Assembly (NCBI GenBank): GCA_002451165.1
Contig: DKBH01000076.1
Coordinates: 1-54,115, forward strand
Reading direction: 5' to 3'
Source of the DNA: Nitrospiraceae bacterium UBA6905
Lineage (GTDB): Bacteria > Nitrospirota > Thermodesulfovibrionia > Thermodesulfovibrionales > UBA6898
Length of the DNA: 54,115 bases
Below are positions 1 through 8,101 of the stretch, one piece after another. Every line of letters begins with the position of its first letter. Within the stretch, counting starts at the first letter, position 1. A program made the position numbers and the translations under genes. The notes under the pieces are model-generated. The model had not been told where the DNA came from. It saw only the letters and a program-made list of their open reading frames with translations, and made no database searches.

Positions 1-54
1 AACCATGTCCATGCCTACGTGGAAATTTTGACGACAAATGAATTGACAAAATAG
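1..54 (+). CDS. possible 3' end of an unidentified upstream gene
   Basis: Frame 1 is open from the first base to a TAG at 52-54 and would encode the last 17 residues of a protein that starts outside the window. The tail is too short to identify. A strong promoter begins at base 43, inside this tail. The frame may be open by chance. Confidence 0.25.
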   Translation, partial: NHVHAYVEILTTNELTK

Positions 55-71
55 ATGCTATGTACTTTAAT
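43..71 (+). promoter_or_regulatory. sigma-70 promoter for the TPR/CNB gene
   Basis: TTGACA at 43-48, a 17-nt spacer and TTTAAT at 66-71: consensus -35, near-consensus -10 and ideal spacing. Predicted transcription start is near 78. This lies downstream of the TTG codon at 74 and so favours the ATG at 110 as the true start of the next gene. Confidence 0.7.
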
Positions 72-109
72 GATTGCAGATATACCAGGAACAGGATGTC
101 GATGGCACT

Positions 110-1447
110 ATGGCCAGAGATGAATGGCAGGAATATTTTCAGGCTGTAAAACGGCAGGACTGGCGATCAGCCAAAGCAGTGCTTCTGAGGCTTGCCGAGT
201 CGGAAAAGAACAACCCCCAGATATTTTTGAAGATTGGCGATGTATGCCAGCGCGCTGGCGAGGTAGCAGAATCAGTCGCCGCCTATGGGCATGCCTCCCA
301 GATCCTCCGCATGCAGGGTTTTATCCAGAAGGCGCTTGTGGCATATAAAATCGCTCTTCGACTTGATCCGGACAACCAGGAAATCATCAGCCGCACAGAA
401 ATCCTCATGGATGATCTTGCAACGAACAGAGCTACCCCCCTGGCCGAACGCGTGCCACTGCCGTCGGAAGTCAAAAAATCGCCGCTGCATTCTCCTGCAC
501 CTGAAACAACTATTACTCCTGATTGGCTGGAAACAACGTCCTTTGCTCCGGAAAAGCCGGATGCGAAACTCCCGTCCATCGGGACTTCATTATGGCTGGA
601 GCCTACAGTGCTTGAATCAGGAAACGCAGCAGGGGAAATATCGGATGCGGGGATCCCATCCTGGCTGGAAACTACGTCCCTGTCTCCTGATCAGCCCGCT
701 GTACCAGGTTCAGATCAACCCACTCAAGGCGGGATAACTGGAGATTCTGAACCTTCTCCATTTGCGCCAGCCCCGGCACAGGACGAGCACGACGTCTGGA
801 TCGAATCTGCGTTCGAAGCGCTCGATAAAGGGTTGTTCGTGTCGGATACCCGGCAGGCTGCGGACCCTGAAGCGAAGGGCAGTGTTTCGGGCCTTCACAA
901 TGACGCGGGACCGCCTGGAACGAAGATATTCATCGATCAGCAGGGACAGGTTTCAGATATGCCGGCAGAGATGCAGCAACCTCCACTGCCGCTCTCAGAG
1001 CATCGTATGAGCGGTATCCCGGAGGTTTTTTCCTCGCTACCAGAAGATATGGCTACCCGCTTCCTGCATGACCTCTCCCGGCGCACGTATACCGACAACC
1101 AGCCCGTGATCAAAGAAGGTGACTCGGGTGATTCGCTCTATATTATCCGCTCGGGAACGGCAAAAATCATTACCCATCTTCTGGGGCAAAGTCTCGAACT
1201 AGCGGTCTTACGCGAAGGAGATCTCTTCGGGGAGGTGGGCTTCCTGACCGGAAGGCCCAGAACAGCCTCGGTCATTGCTGTTGGAGCTCTTGAGGTGTAC
1301 GAGATCTCTCGATGCCATATCGAAAAGCTGATCGAGGCGGTTCCCGATATCATGGCAAAAATCGAGGGCTTTTATGAGACACGCGTCCAGGATACCATCA
1401 GGCAGATGAAGAACTCCTTGCAGCATGATCTTCCGGACATAGGGTAA
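110..1447 (+). CDS. TPR / cyclic nucleotide-binding domain protein
   Basis: This predicted cytoplasmic regulator has 445 residues from the ATG at 110. An in-frame TTG at 74 would add 12 residues but falls before the predicted transcription start. Residues about 5-110 are helical and TPR-like. Residues about 115-290 form a Pro/Ser/Glu-rich linker in which a W-L-E-(T/P)-T motif appears three times. Residues about 305-430 are a cyclic nucleotide-binding (CNB) fold whose phosphate-binding cassette reads GEVGFLTGRPRTASV, close to the GELALxxxxPRTAT form of CRP/PKA-type domains. No DNA-binding domain or enzyme follows, so it probably acts through protein contacts. It sits 46 nt upstream of livH and may be cotranscribed with the transporter. 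The ligand (cAMP, c-di-GMP or none) cannot be read from sequence. Confidence 0.8.
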   Translation: MARDEWQEYFQAVKRQDWRSAKAVLLRLAESEKNNPQIFLKIGDVCQRAGEVAESVAAYGHASQILRMQGFIQKALVAYKIALRLDPDNQEIISRTEILMDDLATNRATPLAERVPLPSEVKKSPLHSPAPETTITPDWLETTSFAPEKPDAKLPSIGTSLWLEPTVLESGNAAGEISDAGIPSWLETTSLSPDQPAVPGSDQPTQGGITGDSEPSPFAPAPAQDEHDVWIESAFEALDKGLFVSDTRQAADPEAKGSVSGLHNDAGPPGTKIFIDQQGQVSDMPAEMQQPPLPLSEHRMSGIPEVFSSLPEDMATRFLHDLSRRTYTDNQPVIKEGDSGDSLYIIRSGTAKIITHLLGQSLELAVLREGDLFGEVGFLTGRPRTASVIAVGALEVYEISRCHIEKLIEAVPDIMAKIEGFYETRVQDTIRQMKNSLQHDLPDIG

Positions 1448-1493
1448 CGCTCTCGGAGTTTAATTTACCGCTTTCTTTCTGGTAATATTTCGT

Positions 1494-2396
1494 GTGCTCC
1501 TCCAGCAGCTGATAAACGGTCTTACGCTCGGCAGCGTGTATGCGCTCATTGCCCTCGGCTACACCATGGTTTACGGCATCCTCGAGCTCATTAATTTTGC
1601 CCATGGTGAGATATACATGCTCGGCGCGTATCTCGGCATTATCATTCTCGGCTTTCTGACTGCTGTCGGGCTCACGGCCTATAGTATGCCGTTGGCACTT
1701 GCCCTGACCCTGCTGCTCACGATCATTTTCTCAGCTTCCTACGGATTCACTGTCGAGAAGATCGCCTATCGGCCGCTCAGGGCAGCACCGAAACTCAGCC
1801 CGCTCATCAGCGCCATCGGTGTCTCTATCTTTCTTCAGAACTATGTTATGATCACGCAAGGGTCGACGGATAAAGTCTTTCCTTCGCTGATCGGCAGCGC
1901 GGGTTTCACGGTCCTCTCCACACGCGTAACCATGCTTCAGGCGGCAATTATTGTGGTCTCGGGCATTATCATGGCGCTGCTCCATGCCTTTATCAGGAGC
2001 ACCCGGACCGGGAAGGCAATGAGGGCCGTAGCCCAAGACAGATCGATGGCAGCCCTGGTAGGCATCAATACGGACACCATCATATCCGTCACGTTCATCA
2101 TAGGATCAGGACTTGCGGCAATTGCCGGTCTTATGGTCTCCATGTATTACGGTCTGGTCAATTACTTCATTGGGTATTCTGCCGGCATCAAGGCATTCAC
2201 GGCGGCTGTGCTGGGCGGAATCGGAAACATCCCGGGGGCAATGTTCGGCGGCATCCTGCTCGGCCTTATTGAAAGCCTTGGCGCAGCCTATATCTCCAGC
2301 GAATATAAGGATGCATATGCATTCATTATCCTTATCGTTATTCTCCTGGTACGACCCACCGGGCTTCTCGGCAGGGATGTAGAGGAAAAGATATGA
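1494..2396 (+). CDS. livH: branched-chain amino-acid type ABC transporter permease LivH
   Basis: Inner-membrane permease of the LivH family, 300 residues, hydrophobic almost throughout with about eight predicted membrane segments. The N-terminus (LINGLTLGSVYALIALGYTM) and the GIGNIPGAMFGG loop near residue 242 are family hallmarks. The GTG start at 1494 follows a weak ribosome site. Its stop overlaps the start of livM by four bases (ATGA), showing translational coupling in a livHMGF operon. No periplasmic binding protein gene lies in this window, so the substrate (branched-chain amino acid, amide or other) is not fixed. Confidence 0.93.
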   Translation: MLLQQLINGLTLGSVYALIALGYTMVYGILELINFAHGEIYMLGAYLGIIILGFLTAVGLTAYSMPLALALTLLLTIIFSASYGFTVEKIAYRPLRAAPKLSPLISAIGVSIFLQNYVMITQGSTDKVFPSLIGSAGFTVLSTRVTMLQAAIIVVSGIIMALLHAFIRSTRTGKAMRAVAQDRSMAALVGINTDTIISVTFIIGSGLAAIAGLMVSMYYGLVNYFIGYSAGIKAFTAAVLGGIGNIPGAMFGGILLGLIESLGAAYISSEYKDAYAFIILIVILLVRPTGLLGRDVEEKI

Positions 2397-3535
2397 CTGC
2401 GGTTCCAAGATACTTCAGCAGAACCCTTCTCCGGTCAAGCATTATTTCTCTCTGGTCGGCAGTTCTTTTCCTTCCCTTCAAAGGCCTGCAGGCATCGCTG
2501 ATGCTCTTCGGCGTGCTCTTCCTGTTGATTCTTCTTCTTACCCTTGCAGGAACATGGGTATCGCCGCGGTTGACGATGGCAGCCGCGGTCCGTGAACGAA
2601 TGCACCGTCACCTACCAGCCGACCGTCGCTACCTACTTCTCTTCCTTCTCCCTGCGCTCGGCGTGCCATTTATTGCCCAAAATTATATTATCGACGTCGC
2701 GGTTCTGGCAGGGATCTATATCATACTTGCGCTAGGGCTGAATGTTGTTGTCGGCTATACAGGACTGCTAAACCTCGGCTTCGTCGCCTACTACGCCATC
2801 GGCGCCTACAGCTTCGCACTTCTTAACACGAGGCTTGGACTGGGATTCTGGTCTGCAATGCCGGTTGCCGTCGTCATAACCACCCTTGCCGGCTTCCTTT
2901 TCGCTGTCCCGGCACTCAGACTGAAGGGCGATTACCTCGCGCTGGTAACGCTCGGTTTCGGCGAGATCGTACGGATAACGTTGAACAATTGGGACAGCTT
3001 CACGAACGGTCCCAATGGCATCGGCAGCATCTCGGCACCTACGTTTGTCGGCATCTCTCTTGTAACGCTGTCAGCATACTACTACCTTGTCCTCTTTTTT
3101 GTTCTTGTTGCCATCGTCGTAATAGGAAGGGTACAGCGATCGAGAATAGGACGGGCCTGGATAGCTCTCAGGGAGGACGAAATCGCAGCTTCGGCCATGG
3201 GCGTTCCGAGTACAATGTATAAACTCTATGCGGTGTCCTTCGGCGCTTTCTGGGCCGGTATCGCAGGATGCCTCTTCGCTGCAAAGATGCGTTTCATTTC
3301 GCCGGAAAGCTTCACGTTCATGGAATCTGTGCTCATCCTTTGCATGGTCATCCTGGGAGGATTAGGGAGCATCGGCGGAGTAATTGTGGGCGCGGTCATC
3401 CTCGTTATCCTTCCGGAGATACTCAGGGAGGTGCAGATGTATCGCATGCTCGCACTGGGAGCAGGGATTGTTCTCCTCATGATCTTCCGTCCGCAGGGAC
3501 TTTTTGGAGGAAGGGTTGTCTCTTCTCGACATTAG
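2393..3535 (+). CDS. livM: branched-chain amino-acid type ABC transporter permease LivM
   Basis: Second permease of the Liv-type importer, 380 residues. A long N-terminal hydrophobic extension (about residues 15-100) precedes the conserved LivM core. The core includes the segments IYIILALGLNVVVGYTGLLN and LRLKGDYLALVTLGFGEIVR, the latter being the typical EAA-like coupling region. It overlaps livH by four bases. Its end overlaps the upstream TTG alternative of livG, but a start for livG at 3516 leaves a 20-nt overlap. LivM should pair with LivH in the inner membrane and bind LivG and LivF at the cytoplasmic face. Confidence 0.93.
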   Translation: MTAVPRYFSRTLLRSSIISLWSAVLFLPFKGLQASLMLFGVLFLLILLLTLAGTWVSPRLTMAAAVRERMHRHLPADRRYLLLFLLPALGVPFIAQNYIIDVAVLAGIYIILALGLNVVVGYTGLLNLGFVAYYAIGAYSFALLNTRLGLGFWSAMPVAVVITTLAGFLFAVPALRLKGDYLALVTLGFGEIVRITLNNWDSFTNGPNGIGSISAPTFVGISLVTLSAYYYLVLFFVLVAIVVIGRVQRSRIGRAWIALREDEIAASAMGVPSTMYKLYAVSFGAFWAGIAGCLFAAKMRFISPESFTFMESVLILCMVILGGLGSIGGVIVGAVILVILPEILREVQMYRMLALGAGIVLLMIFRPQGLFGGRVVSSRH

Positions 3536-4280
3536 AGGAGTTTCCAAGCACTTCGGCGGCATCCGGGCGATTGAGGATATCAGCTTCTCTCTGAAAAGCA
3601 GCACGATCATGAGCATCATCGGTCCGAATGGAGCCGGCAAAACAACCCTTTTCAACTGTCTTACGGGATTCATCAAACCGACCAAGGGAACTATCGTCTT
3701 TGCTGGTACTGATATCTCGGGGTTTTCTGCTGACAGGGTCACGCGTCTCGGCATAGCGCGCACATTTCAGAATATACGCCTTTTCGGCGGCATGACGGTC
3801 ATTGAAAATGTCATGGTTGCCCAACATGCCACGATCAGATCAAACCTCTTCAGCATCATCACCCGAACCGGCACATTCAAAGAGACGGAGCGATCAGTTC
3901 GTGAAACGGCATATGAATATCTCGAGTTCATGGGTCTCGAGTCAGCTGCAGAGCATACCGCCGGAAGTCTTCCCTATGGTGCTCAGCGCAGACTGGAGAT
4001 CGCGAGGACCCTCGCAACAGGGGCATCGCTCATCCTCCTGGATGAGCCGACTGCCGGCATGAACCCTCTTGAAACCGATGGGATGATGCAGATGATCAAG
4101 AACATCCGGGAAATGGGCAAGACGGTCATCATCATCGAACATGACATGAAATTCGTCATGGGCATATCAGACCGTATTGTTGTACTCGACCACGGGGTTA
4201 AGATAGCTGAAGGCATGCCCAAGGAAATTAAAAACAATCCGCTGGTTATCGAGGCGTATCTCGGAAAGGAGGCGCACTAA
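3516..4280 (+). CDS. livG: ABC transporter ATPase LivG
   Basis: ATP-binding subunit of the Liv-type importer. Walker A is GPNGAGKTT, the signature is LPYGAQRRLEIAR (LPYG replacing LSGG, as is normal in LivG) and Walker B is ILLDEPTAGMNP, followed by the switch His in IIIEHDM. The TTG at 3516 is preferred because GGAGG lies at 3506-3510, five bases upstream; an in-frame TTG at 3504 overlaps that site. It lies inside the livHMGF operon, overlapping livM by 20 nt and followed after 4 nt by livF. Confidence 0.93.
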   Translation: MSLLDIRGVSKHFGGIRAIEDISFSLKSSTIMSIIGPNGAGKTTLFNCLTGFIKPTKGTIVFAGTDISGFSADRVTRLGIARTFQNIRLFGGMTVIENVMVAQHATIRSNLFSIITRTGTFKETERSVRETAYEYLEFMGLESAAEHTAGSLPYGAQRRLEIARTLATGASLILLDEPTAGMNPLETDGMMQMIKNIREMGKTVIIIEHDMKFVMGISDRIVVLDHGVKIAEGMPKEIKNNPLVIEAYLGKEAH

Positions 4281-4284
4281 TAAG

Positions 4285-4983
4285 ATGCTCAGCATCGAGT
4301 CCATCCATACCTCGTACGGACCGATCAGCGCGATCAAAGGCATTGATATGGAGGTCAGGGAAGGAGAGATTGTTTCACTCATAGGAAACAACGGAGCAGG
4401 CAAGTCGACCTGTCTCATGACGATTTCCGGCATCCTCAAGCCTTCCCAGGGAAGCATATTTCTTGGGAAGAATAATATTGCAGGGCTTTCGCCCCACAGC
4501 ATCGTTGCGCAGGGTGTCTGCCAGGTCCCCGAAGGAAGGAGGATATTCCCGCGACTCACGGTCATAGAGAACCTTGAAATGGGAGCGTTTCTTGGTCGGG
4601 GTGATTTCGGCACCACGCTTCACCGGGTATTCAAGCTCTTCCCGATCCTTGAAGAACGACGAAAACAGTACGGCGGCACACTCAGCGGCGGGGAGCAGCA
4701 GATGCTGGCGATCGGCAGGGCTCTCATGGCGAATCCCGACGTCCTGCTTCTGGATGAGCCATCTCTGGGACTCGCACCGATTATGGTCAGTAAGATCTTC
4801 AGGACTATTCAGGAGATCAACAGTGAAGGTGTCACCGTACTCCTTGTGGAGCAGAACGCACGGGCAGCGCTCAAGCTTTCCCACCGGGGTTATGTGCTTG
4901 AAAACGGCGTGATCACCCTCTCGGGAAGCGGCAAAGACCTTCTTGACAGCGAAGAAGTGAGGCAGGCATATTTAGGTGAATGA
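4285..4983 (+). CDS. livF: ABC transporter ATPase LivF
   Basis: Second ATPase of the Liv-type importer, 232 residues, the usual length for LivF. Walker A is GNNGAGKST, the ABC signature LSGGEQQMLAIGRALM, Walker B VLLLDEPSLGLAP and the H-loop is replaced by VLLVEQN, as is typical of LivF. The ATG at 4285 follows the livG stop by 4 nt with AAGGAGG at about 4266 inside livG. It is the last gene of the operon; no convincing intrinsic terminator is visible in the 125 nt before acyP. Confidence 0.93.
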   Translation: MLSIESIHTSYGPISAIKGIDMEVREGEIVSLIGNNGAGKSTCLMTISGILKPSQGSIFLGKNNIAGLSPHSIVAQGVCQVPEGRRIFPRLTVIENLEMGAFLGRGDFGTTLHRVFKLFPILEERRKQYGGTLSGGEQQMLAIGRALMANPDVLLLDEPSLGLAPIMVSKIFRTIQEINSEGVTVLLVEQNARAALKLSHRGYVLENGVITLSGSGKDLLDSEEVRQAYLGE

Positions 4984-5094
4984 CAAAACGGTAATGGTGA
5001 AGCAGAGATACTGTGCCATATGCATGTCTCTCCGTCGTGCTGTCCTTGCCGTTCCTGTTCTTCTCTGTCTTGCCTCTATGCCCTGATCTGTTTC

Positions 5095-5103
5095 TGGTAT
5101 AAT
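5095..5103 (+). promoter_or_regulatory. extended -10 promoter, leaderless acyP
   Basis: TGGTATAAT at 5095-5103 is a full extended -10 element (TGn plus TATAAT). The acyP ATG at 5109 begins five bases after it, where transcription should start, and no Shine-Dalgarno is present. The -35 region is poor, as expected with an extended -10. Confidence 0.55.
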
Positions 5104-5108
5104 GTTGC

Positions 5109-5381
5109 ATGACTTCACGGGCACACCTCCTCATTGACGGCAGGGTCCAAGGTGTTTTTTATCGGGCCTTCACCCTTGAAAATGCATCCAAACTCGGATT
5201 GAACGGGTGGGTTAGGAACGTTCCAGACGGTCGTGTTGAGGCAGTCTTCGAGGGACCGAAGGATCTCATCGAAGCGGCAATCACTTCCTGTAGAAAGGGG
5301 CCCGCGGGAGCCCATGTTACAGCGGTGGATGTCACCTGGGAACCTGCTGCCGGAGAAAACGGTTTTCAAATCCGCCATTGA
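5109..5381 (+). CDS. acyP: acylphosphatase
   Basis: Small cytosolic enzyme that hydrolyses acyl phosphates. The 90 residues match the family length. The signature GRVQGVFYRAFT (residues 11-22) contains the catalytic Arg that binds phosphate, and NGWVRN (residues 32-37) carries the catalytic Asn; the VEAVFEG strand follows. The ATG at 5109 lies directly behind an extended -10, so the mRNA is probably leaderless. It is a stand-alone gene between the liv operon and a decayed gene. Confidence 0.92.
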   Translation: MTSRAHLLIDGRVQGVFYRAFTLENASKLGLNGWVRNVPDGRVEAVFEGPKDLIEAAITSCRKGPAGAHVTAVDVTWEPAAGENGFQIRH

Positions 5382-5458
5382 GCTCTGCATGAGGTATGAG
5401 CACGTGAAAGTCAAAAAAAGCTCGTTAAAGTGATTTTTTATCCGACATCATCGATGAG

Positions 5459-6113
5459 ATGACGCTTAATTTCGCCTTCGCCTTTCAGAAAGAGCATGGC
5501 GTAAGAGTAGGTACCATCCTCATACGCAAAGGATATGTTAAGGAAATCGACATGATCGCCTCCGTGGAGAAATAGTTGAGACGCATTAGCCTGCCCATCG
5601 AAAGCTCTGAGAAGCCCACGGATGATCTTATCCGCTTGGTCTCGGAGCATATTGCTGGGCAGGTATGCATCTTTCCCGTGAACTTCGATGGCAGATACCG
5701 GTCCTTGCAACTGCTGATCCCACAGATATGAAAATGCTCGCCGACCTCGAATCCCTGTTGAACGAGAGGGTAAAGCCTGTTCCTGCCCTTACACCAAATA
5801 TATATTCATCGCCGTCGATTATTTCTATGGCTGCCAAGCAAGTACCGGCAAACTGCAGAGAATATCAGGAATTCATCAGGAAACCATGATACCTTCCGAG
5901 ACGGAGTTCGTGATCATTCATCGCAACGATCAACATTCGACAGACGAGCGAATTAGCAAAGACGCTGCAGAAAGATCTGGAGACTGCTCCCTGCTTGACC
6001 TCCCTATCGCTTTGCTCGGCGAGCAGGGTGTCTTCTCACGAGAAGAGCTTGAGGACAACATTCGGGCATTGATCCCGAGCCCTTCAGGTGACAATCACTA
6101 TGGCCTATCTTAA
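5459..6113 (+). pseudogene. decayed MshEN (GspE N-terminal-like) domain protein
   Basis: Joining three frames rebuilds one protein. Frame A from 5459 reads GTILIRKGYVKEIDMIASVEK, then a TAG at 5573-5575, then LRRISLPIE through HIAGQVCIFPVNFDGR. Near 5695-5702 homology moves by one base to VLATADPTDMKMLADLES, and near 5800 it moves again to FIAVDYFYGC and runs to a TAA at 6111. The order G-x-I-L-x-x-K-G-Y-V, then the ADPTD block, then a (I/V)D-x-(F/Y)YG block is the MshEN domain found at the N-terminus of GspE/PilB ATPases and in many stand-alone regulators. The TAG most likely arose from CAG (Gln). Both shifts behave as single-base deletions. One nonsense codon and two frameshifts indicate decay, unless sequencing is poor here. 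The last 14 nt overlap bioB. Confidence 0.72.
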
Positions 6114-7068
6114 CGACGTCGAGAAGAAGGTCCTTTCCGGGAGAAGACTGTCTCGAAAAGAAGCCGGCTATCTTTCCGCGATTCCTGCATCGCTCGCTAT
6201 GGAACTCTTCTCATCGGCGAACAGGATACGCCGCCATTTCCGTGGGAATACTGTGGACCTCTGCGCGATCGTAAACGCAAAATCCGGAATATGCTCTGAG
6301 GACTGCTCCTATTGTGCGCAATCATCGAGGAGCTCCGCGAAGATAACCTCCTATGCGCTACTCGAAAAAAGCGACATAACCGAGAAGGCGAAACTAGCCT
6401 GGAGAGGGGGAGCAAAACGCTTCTGCATCGTCACTAGCGGAAAAAAGATCTCAAAACAAGAACTCAAGATAATAGCGGAAATGATCTCCTCCGTGCGGTC
6501 GATCGGCCTCCTGCCCTGCGCAACACTGGGGCTTCTGAGGAGAACCGAGCTCGACATACTGAAGAAGGCCGGCCTGCAGCGCTATCATAATAACCTCGAA
6601 ACATCGGAGCGGTATTTCCCAAAGATATGCACGACCCACACCTACCAAGAAAAAATCCGCACCATTCGTGACGCTCGTGCTGCGGGTCTCGAAGTCTGCT
6701 CCGGCGGCATATTCGGACTTGGAGAGACCTGGGATGACAGGATCGCTATGGCATTCGCGCTCCGTGATCTATCCCCGGACTCGGTACCGATTAATTTTCT
6801 TTCGCCAATCTCCGGCACGAAGCTCGAGACGCAAAAGGTCCTTGCACCCATGGACGCACTCAAGATCATCAGCATCTACCGCTTCATGCTGCCGGAAAAA
6901 CAGATACGCGTCTGCGGCGGACGCCTCCAGACCCTCGGCGAATTGAACGCACTCATTTTTTTGGCCGGCGCTGACGGCCTCCTCGTCGGCAACTACCTGA
7001 CAACCCTTGGGAGAGGCTATGACGAAGATCTGAAGCTTATCAGGGATATGCACCTGACGGCTGACTGA
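6100..7068 (+). CDS. bioB: biotin synthase
   Basis: Radical-SAM enzyme that inserts sulfur into dethiobiotin in the last step of biotin synthesis. From the ATG at 6100 it has 322 residues. The cluster-binding motif CSEDCSYC (Cys65, Cys69, Cys72) has the CxxxCxxC spacing, and later blocks such as YHNNLETSERYF, GGIFGLGET and CGGRLQTLGE fit BioB. The ATG at 6088 is also in frame but lies deeper in the preceding pseudogene; the start at 6100 has GGTGA upstream. bioW follows 166 nt downstream under its own promoter; bioF, bioA and bioD are not in the window. Confidence 0.9.
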   Translation: MAYLNDVEKKVLSGRRLSRKEAGYLSAIPASLAMELFSSANRIRRHFRGNTVDLCAIVNAKSGICSEDCSYCAQSSRSSAKITSYALLEKSDITEKAKLAWRGGAKRFCIVTSGKKISKQELKIIAEMISSVRSIGLLPCATLGLLRRTELDILKKAGLQRYHNNLETSERYFPKICTTHTYQEKIRTIRDARAAGLEVCSGGIFGLGETWDDRIAMAFALRDLSPDSVPINFLSPISGTKLETQKVLAPMDALKIISIYRFMLPEKQIRVCGGRLQTLGELNALIFLAGADGLLVGNYLTTLGRGYDEDLKLIRDMHLTAD

Positions 7069-7199
7069 ACAGCAGAATGCCTGGCCCGACCATCCAGCAG
7101 TCATCTGCTGTCGGAAGCAGCAGGAAGCTGACGAGGCAGAGAAAGGTTATGCATGCGTGGCAATAGGGTTCCGAAAGGTTCCGCTCATCTTATTCCGCG

Positions 7200-7226
7200 T
7201 TGCCAATTCGAAGCATTGTGTATAAT
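7200..7226 (+). promoter_or_regulatory. promoter of bioW
   Basis: TTGCCA at 7200-7205, a short 15-nt spacer and a perfect TATAAT at 7221-7226. The bioW ATG at 7235 starts eight bases after the -10, so transcription and translation starts nearly coincide. No Shine-Dalgarno is present. Confidence 0.5.
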
Positions 7227-7234
7227 CTCTTAAG

Positions 7235-8101
7235 ATGTGGAGCATACGCATGCGGGCATCCCGAAAGATAGACAAGAGAGAATCGTTGCGAAGGAAACGT
7301 ACCGTTCCCGCTGTTTTCGTCCAAGATCCGTCGACTCGGACTGGCGAAGTCCATATCTCGGGCGCCGAAGGCATGTACCCCCGAAAGTTGGTAAAAAAAG
7401 TCGTTCAGGAATATATCAACAGGGCACGAAATCATCCCAAAGGCCGACCTGACAGAATATGCATCACCATTGAAAAGATATGTCAGCCTCCGAAAAAAAT
7501 ATCCTCTCTCCCTGTCGTTACCCTGAAATGCGGGTCTCCTGCCGGGGCCAAGACATACGTGTGGAGGATTCTCGCACAGGTTGGCATCTCATCAAGGGCG
7601 CTGAATACCGCCTTCTCGATCATAGGGAATGAGAAAACGATGCGTGGGGCAGCGCTCGTTCTCGCCCATTCCGGCAAACGCGTTGGCGATGACAGAGAAC
7701 GGGGGATCCGGGCGTCCCGCCTCGGCATTACCCCCACTGCCGAGCAGCAGCTGTCCCGCTATCTGCAAAGCCATGCAATAGATACCTGCACCGTCAGGGA
7801 AGCCCTTGTTCTGTCAGCAAAGGTCGCCGCACATCATGACATCGTCGCTGAGCTTTGCATGTCTGACGACCCTGATTACACCACCGGTTATGTTGCTTCA
7901 AGCGTCATGGGCTATATCAGAGTGCCTCACATAAAGAAAAGGAAAAGCTTGGCTGGCGGACGCGTTTTCTTTCTTTCGGAAACTGCTGATGTGCATGCAC
8001 TGGTCCGGTATCTCGAGAAGACGCCGGTTCTTGTAACGACGGTCGGTCCGTGTGCGGGAAAGGTCTCCCTGAATGAGTTTCTCGATCGTCATCATCAGTA
8101 A
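7235..8101 (+). CDS. bioW: 6-carboxyhexanoate-CoA ligase (pimeloyl-CoA synthetase)
   Basis: BioW makes pimeloyl-CoA from pimelate, ATP and CoA and feeds biotin ring assembly. The N-terminus WSIRMRAS followed by EVHISGAEGMY matches the BioW hallmark (S-V-R-M-R-A-S ... H-I-S-G-A-E). The block RARNHPKGRPDRICITIEKI is also typical. At 288 residues it is slightly longer than most; the extra length includes a basic insertion (about residues 10-30) between the two N-terminal blocks. A second in-frame ATG at 7250 exists but would cut into the conserved start. The 3' end overlaps the lipid kinase gene by 29 nt, suggesting cotranscription. Confidence 0.85.
   Translation: MWSIRMRASRKIDKRESLRRKRTVPAVFVQDPSTRTGEVHISGAEGMYPRKLVKKVVQEYINRARNHPKGRPDRICITIEKICQPPKKISSLPVVTLKCGSPAGAKTYVWRILAQVGISSRALNTAFSIIGNEKTMRGAALVLAHSGKRVGDDRERGIRASRLGITPTAEQQLSRYLQSHAIDTCTVREALVLSAKVAAHHDIVAELCMSDDPDYTTGYVASSVMGYIRVPHIKKRKSLAGGRVFFLSETADVHALVRYLEKTPVLVTTVGPCAGKVSLNEFLDRHHQ

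Noticed and set aside
7096..7111. CAGCAG-TCAT-CTGCTG hairpin after bioB as a terminator
   Set aside because: Only six base pairs and no T-run on either side.
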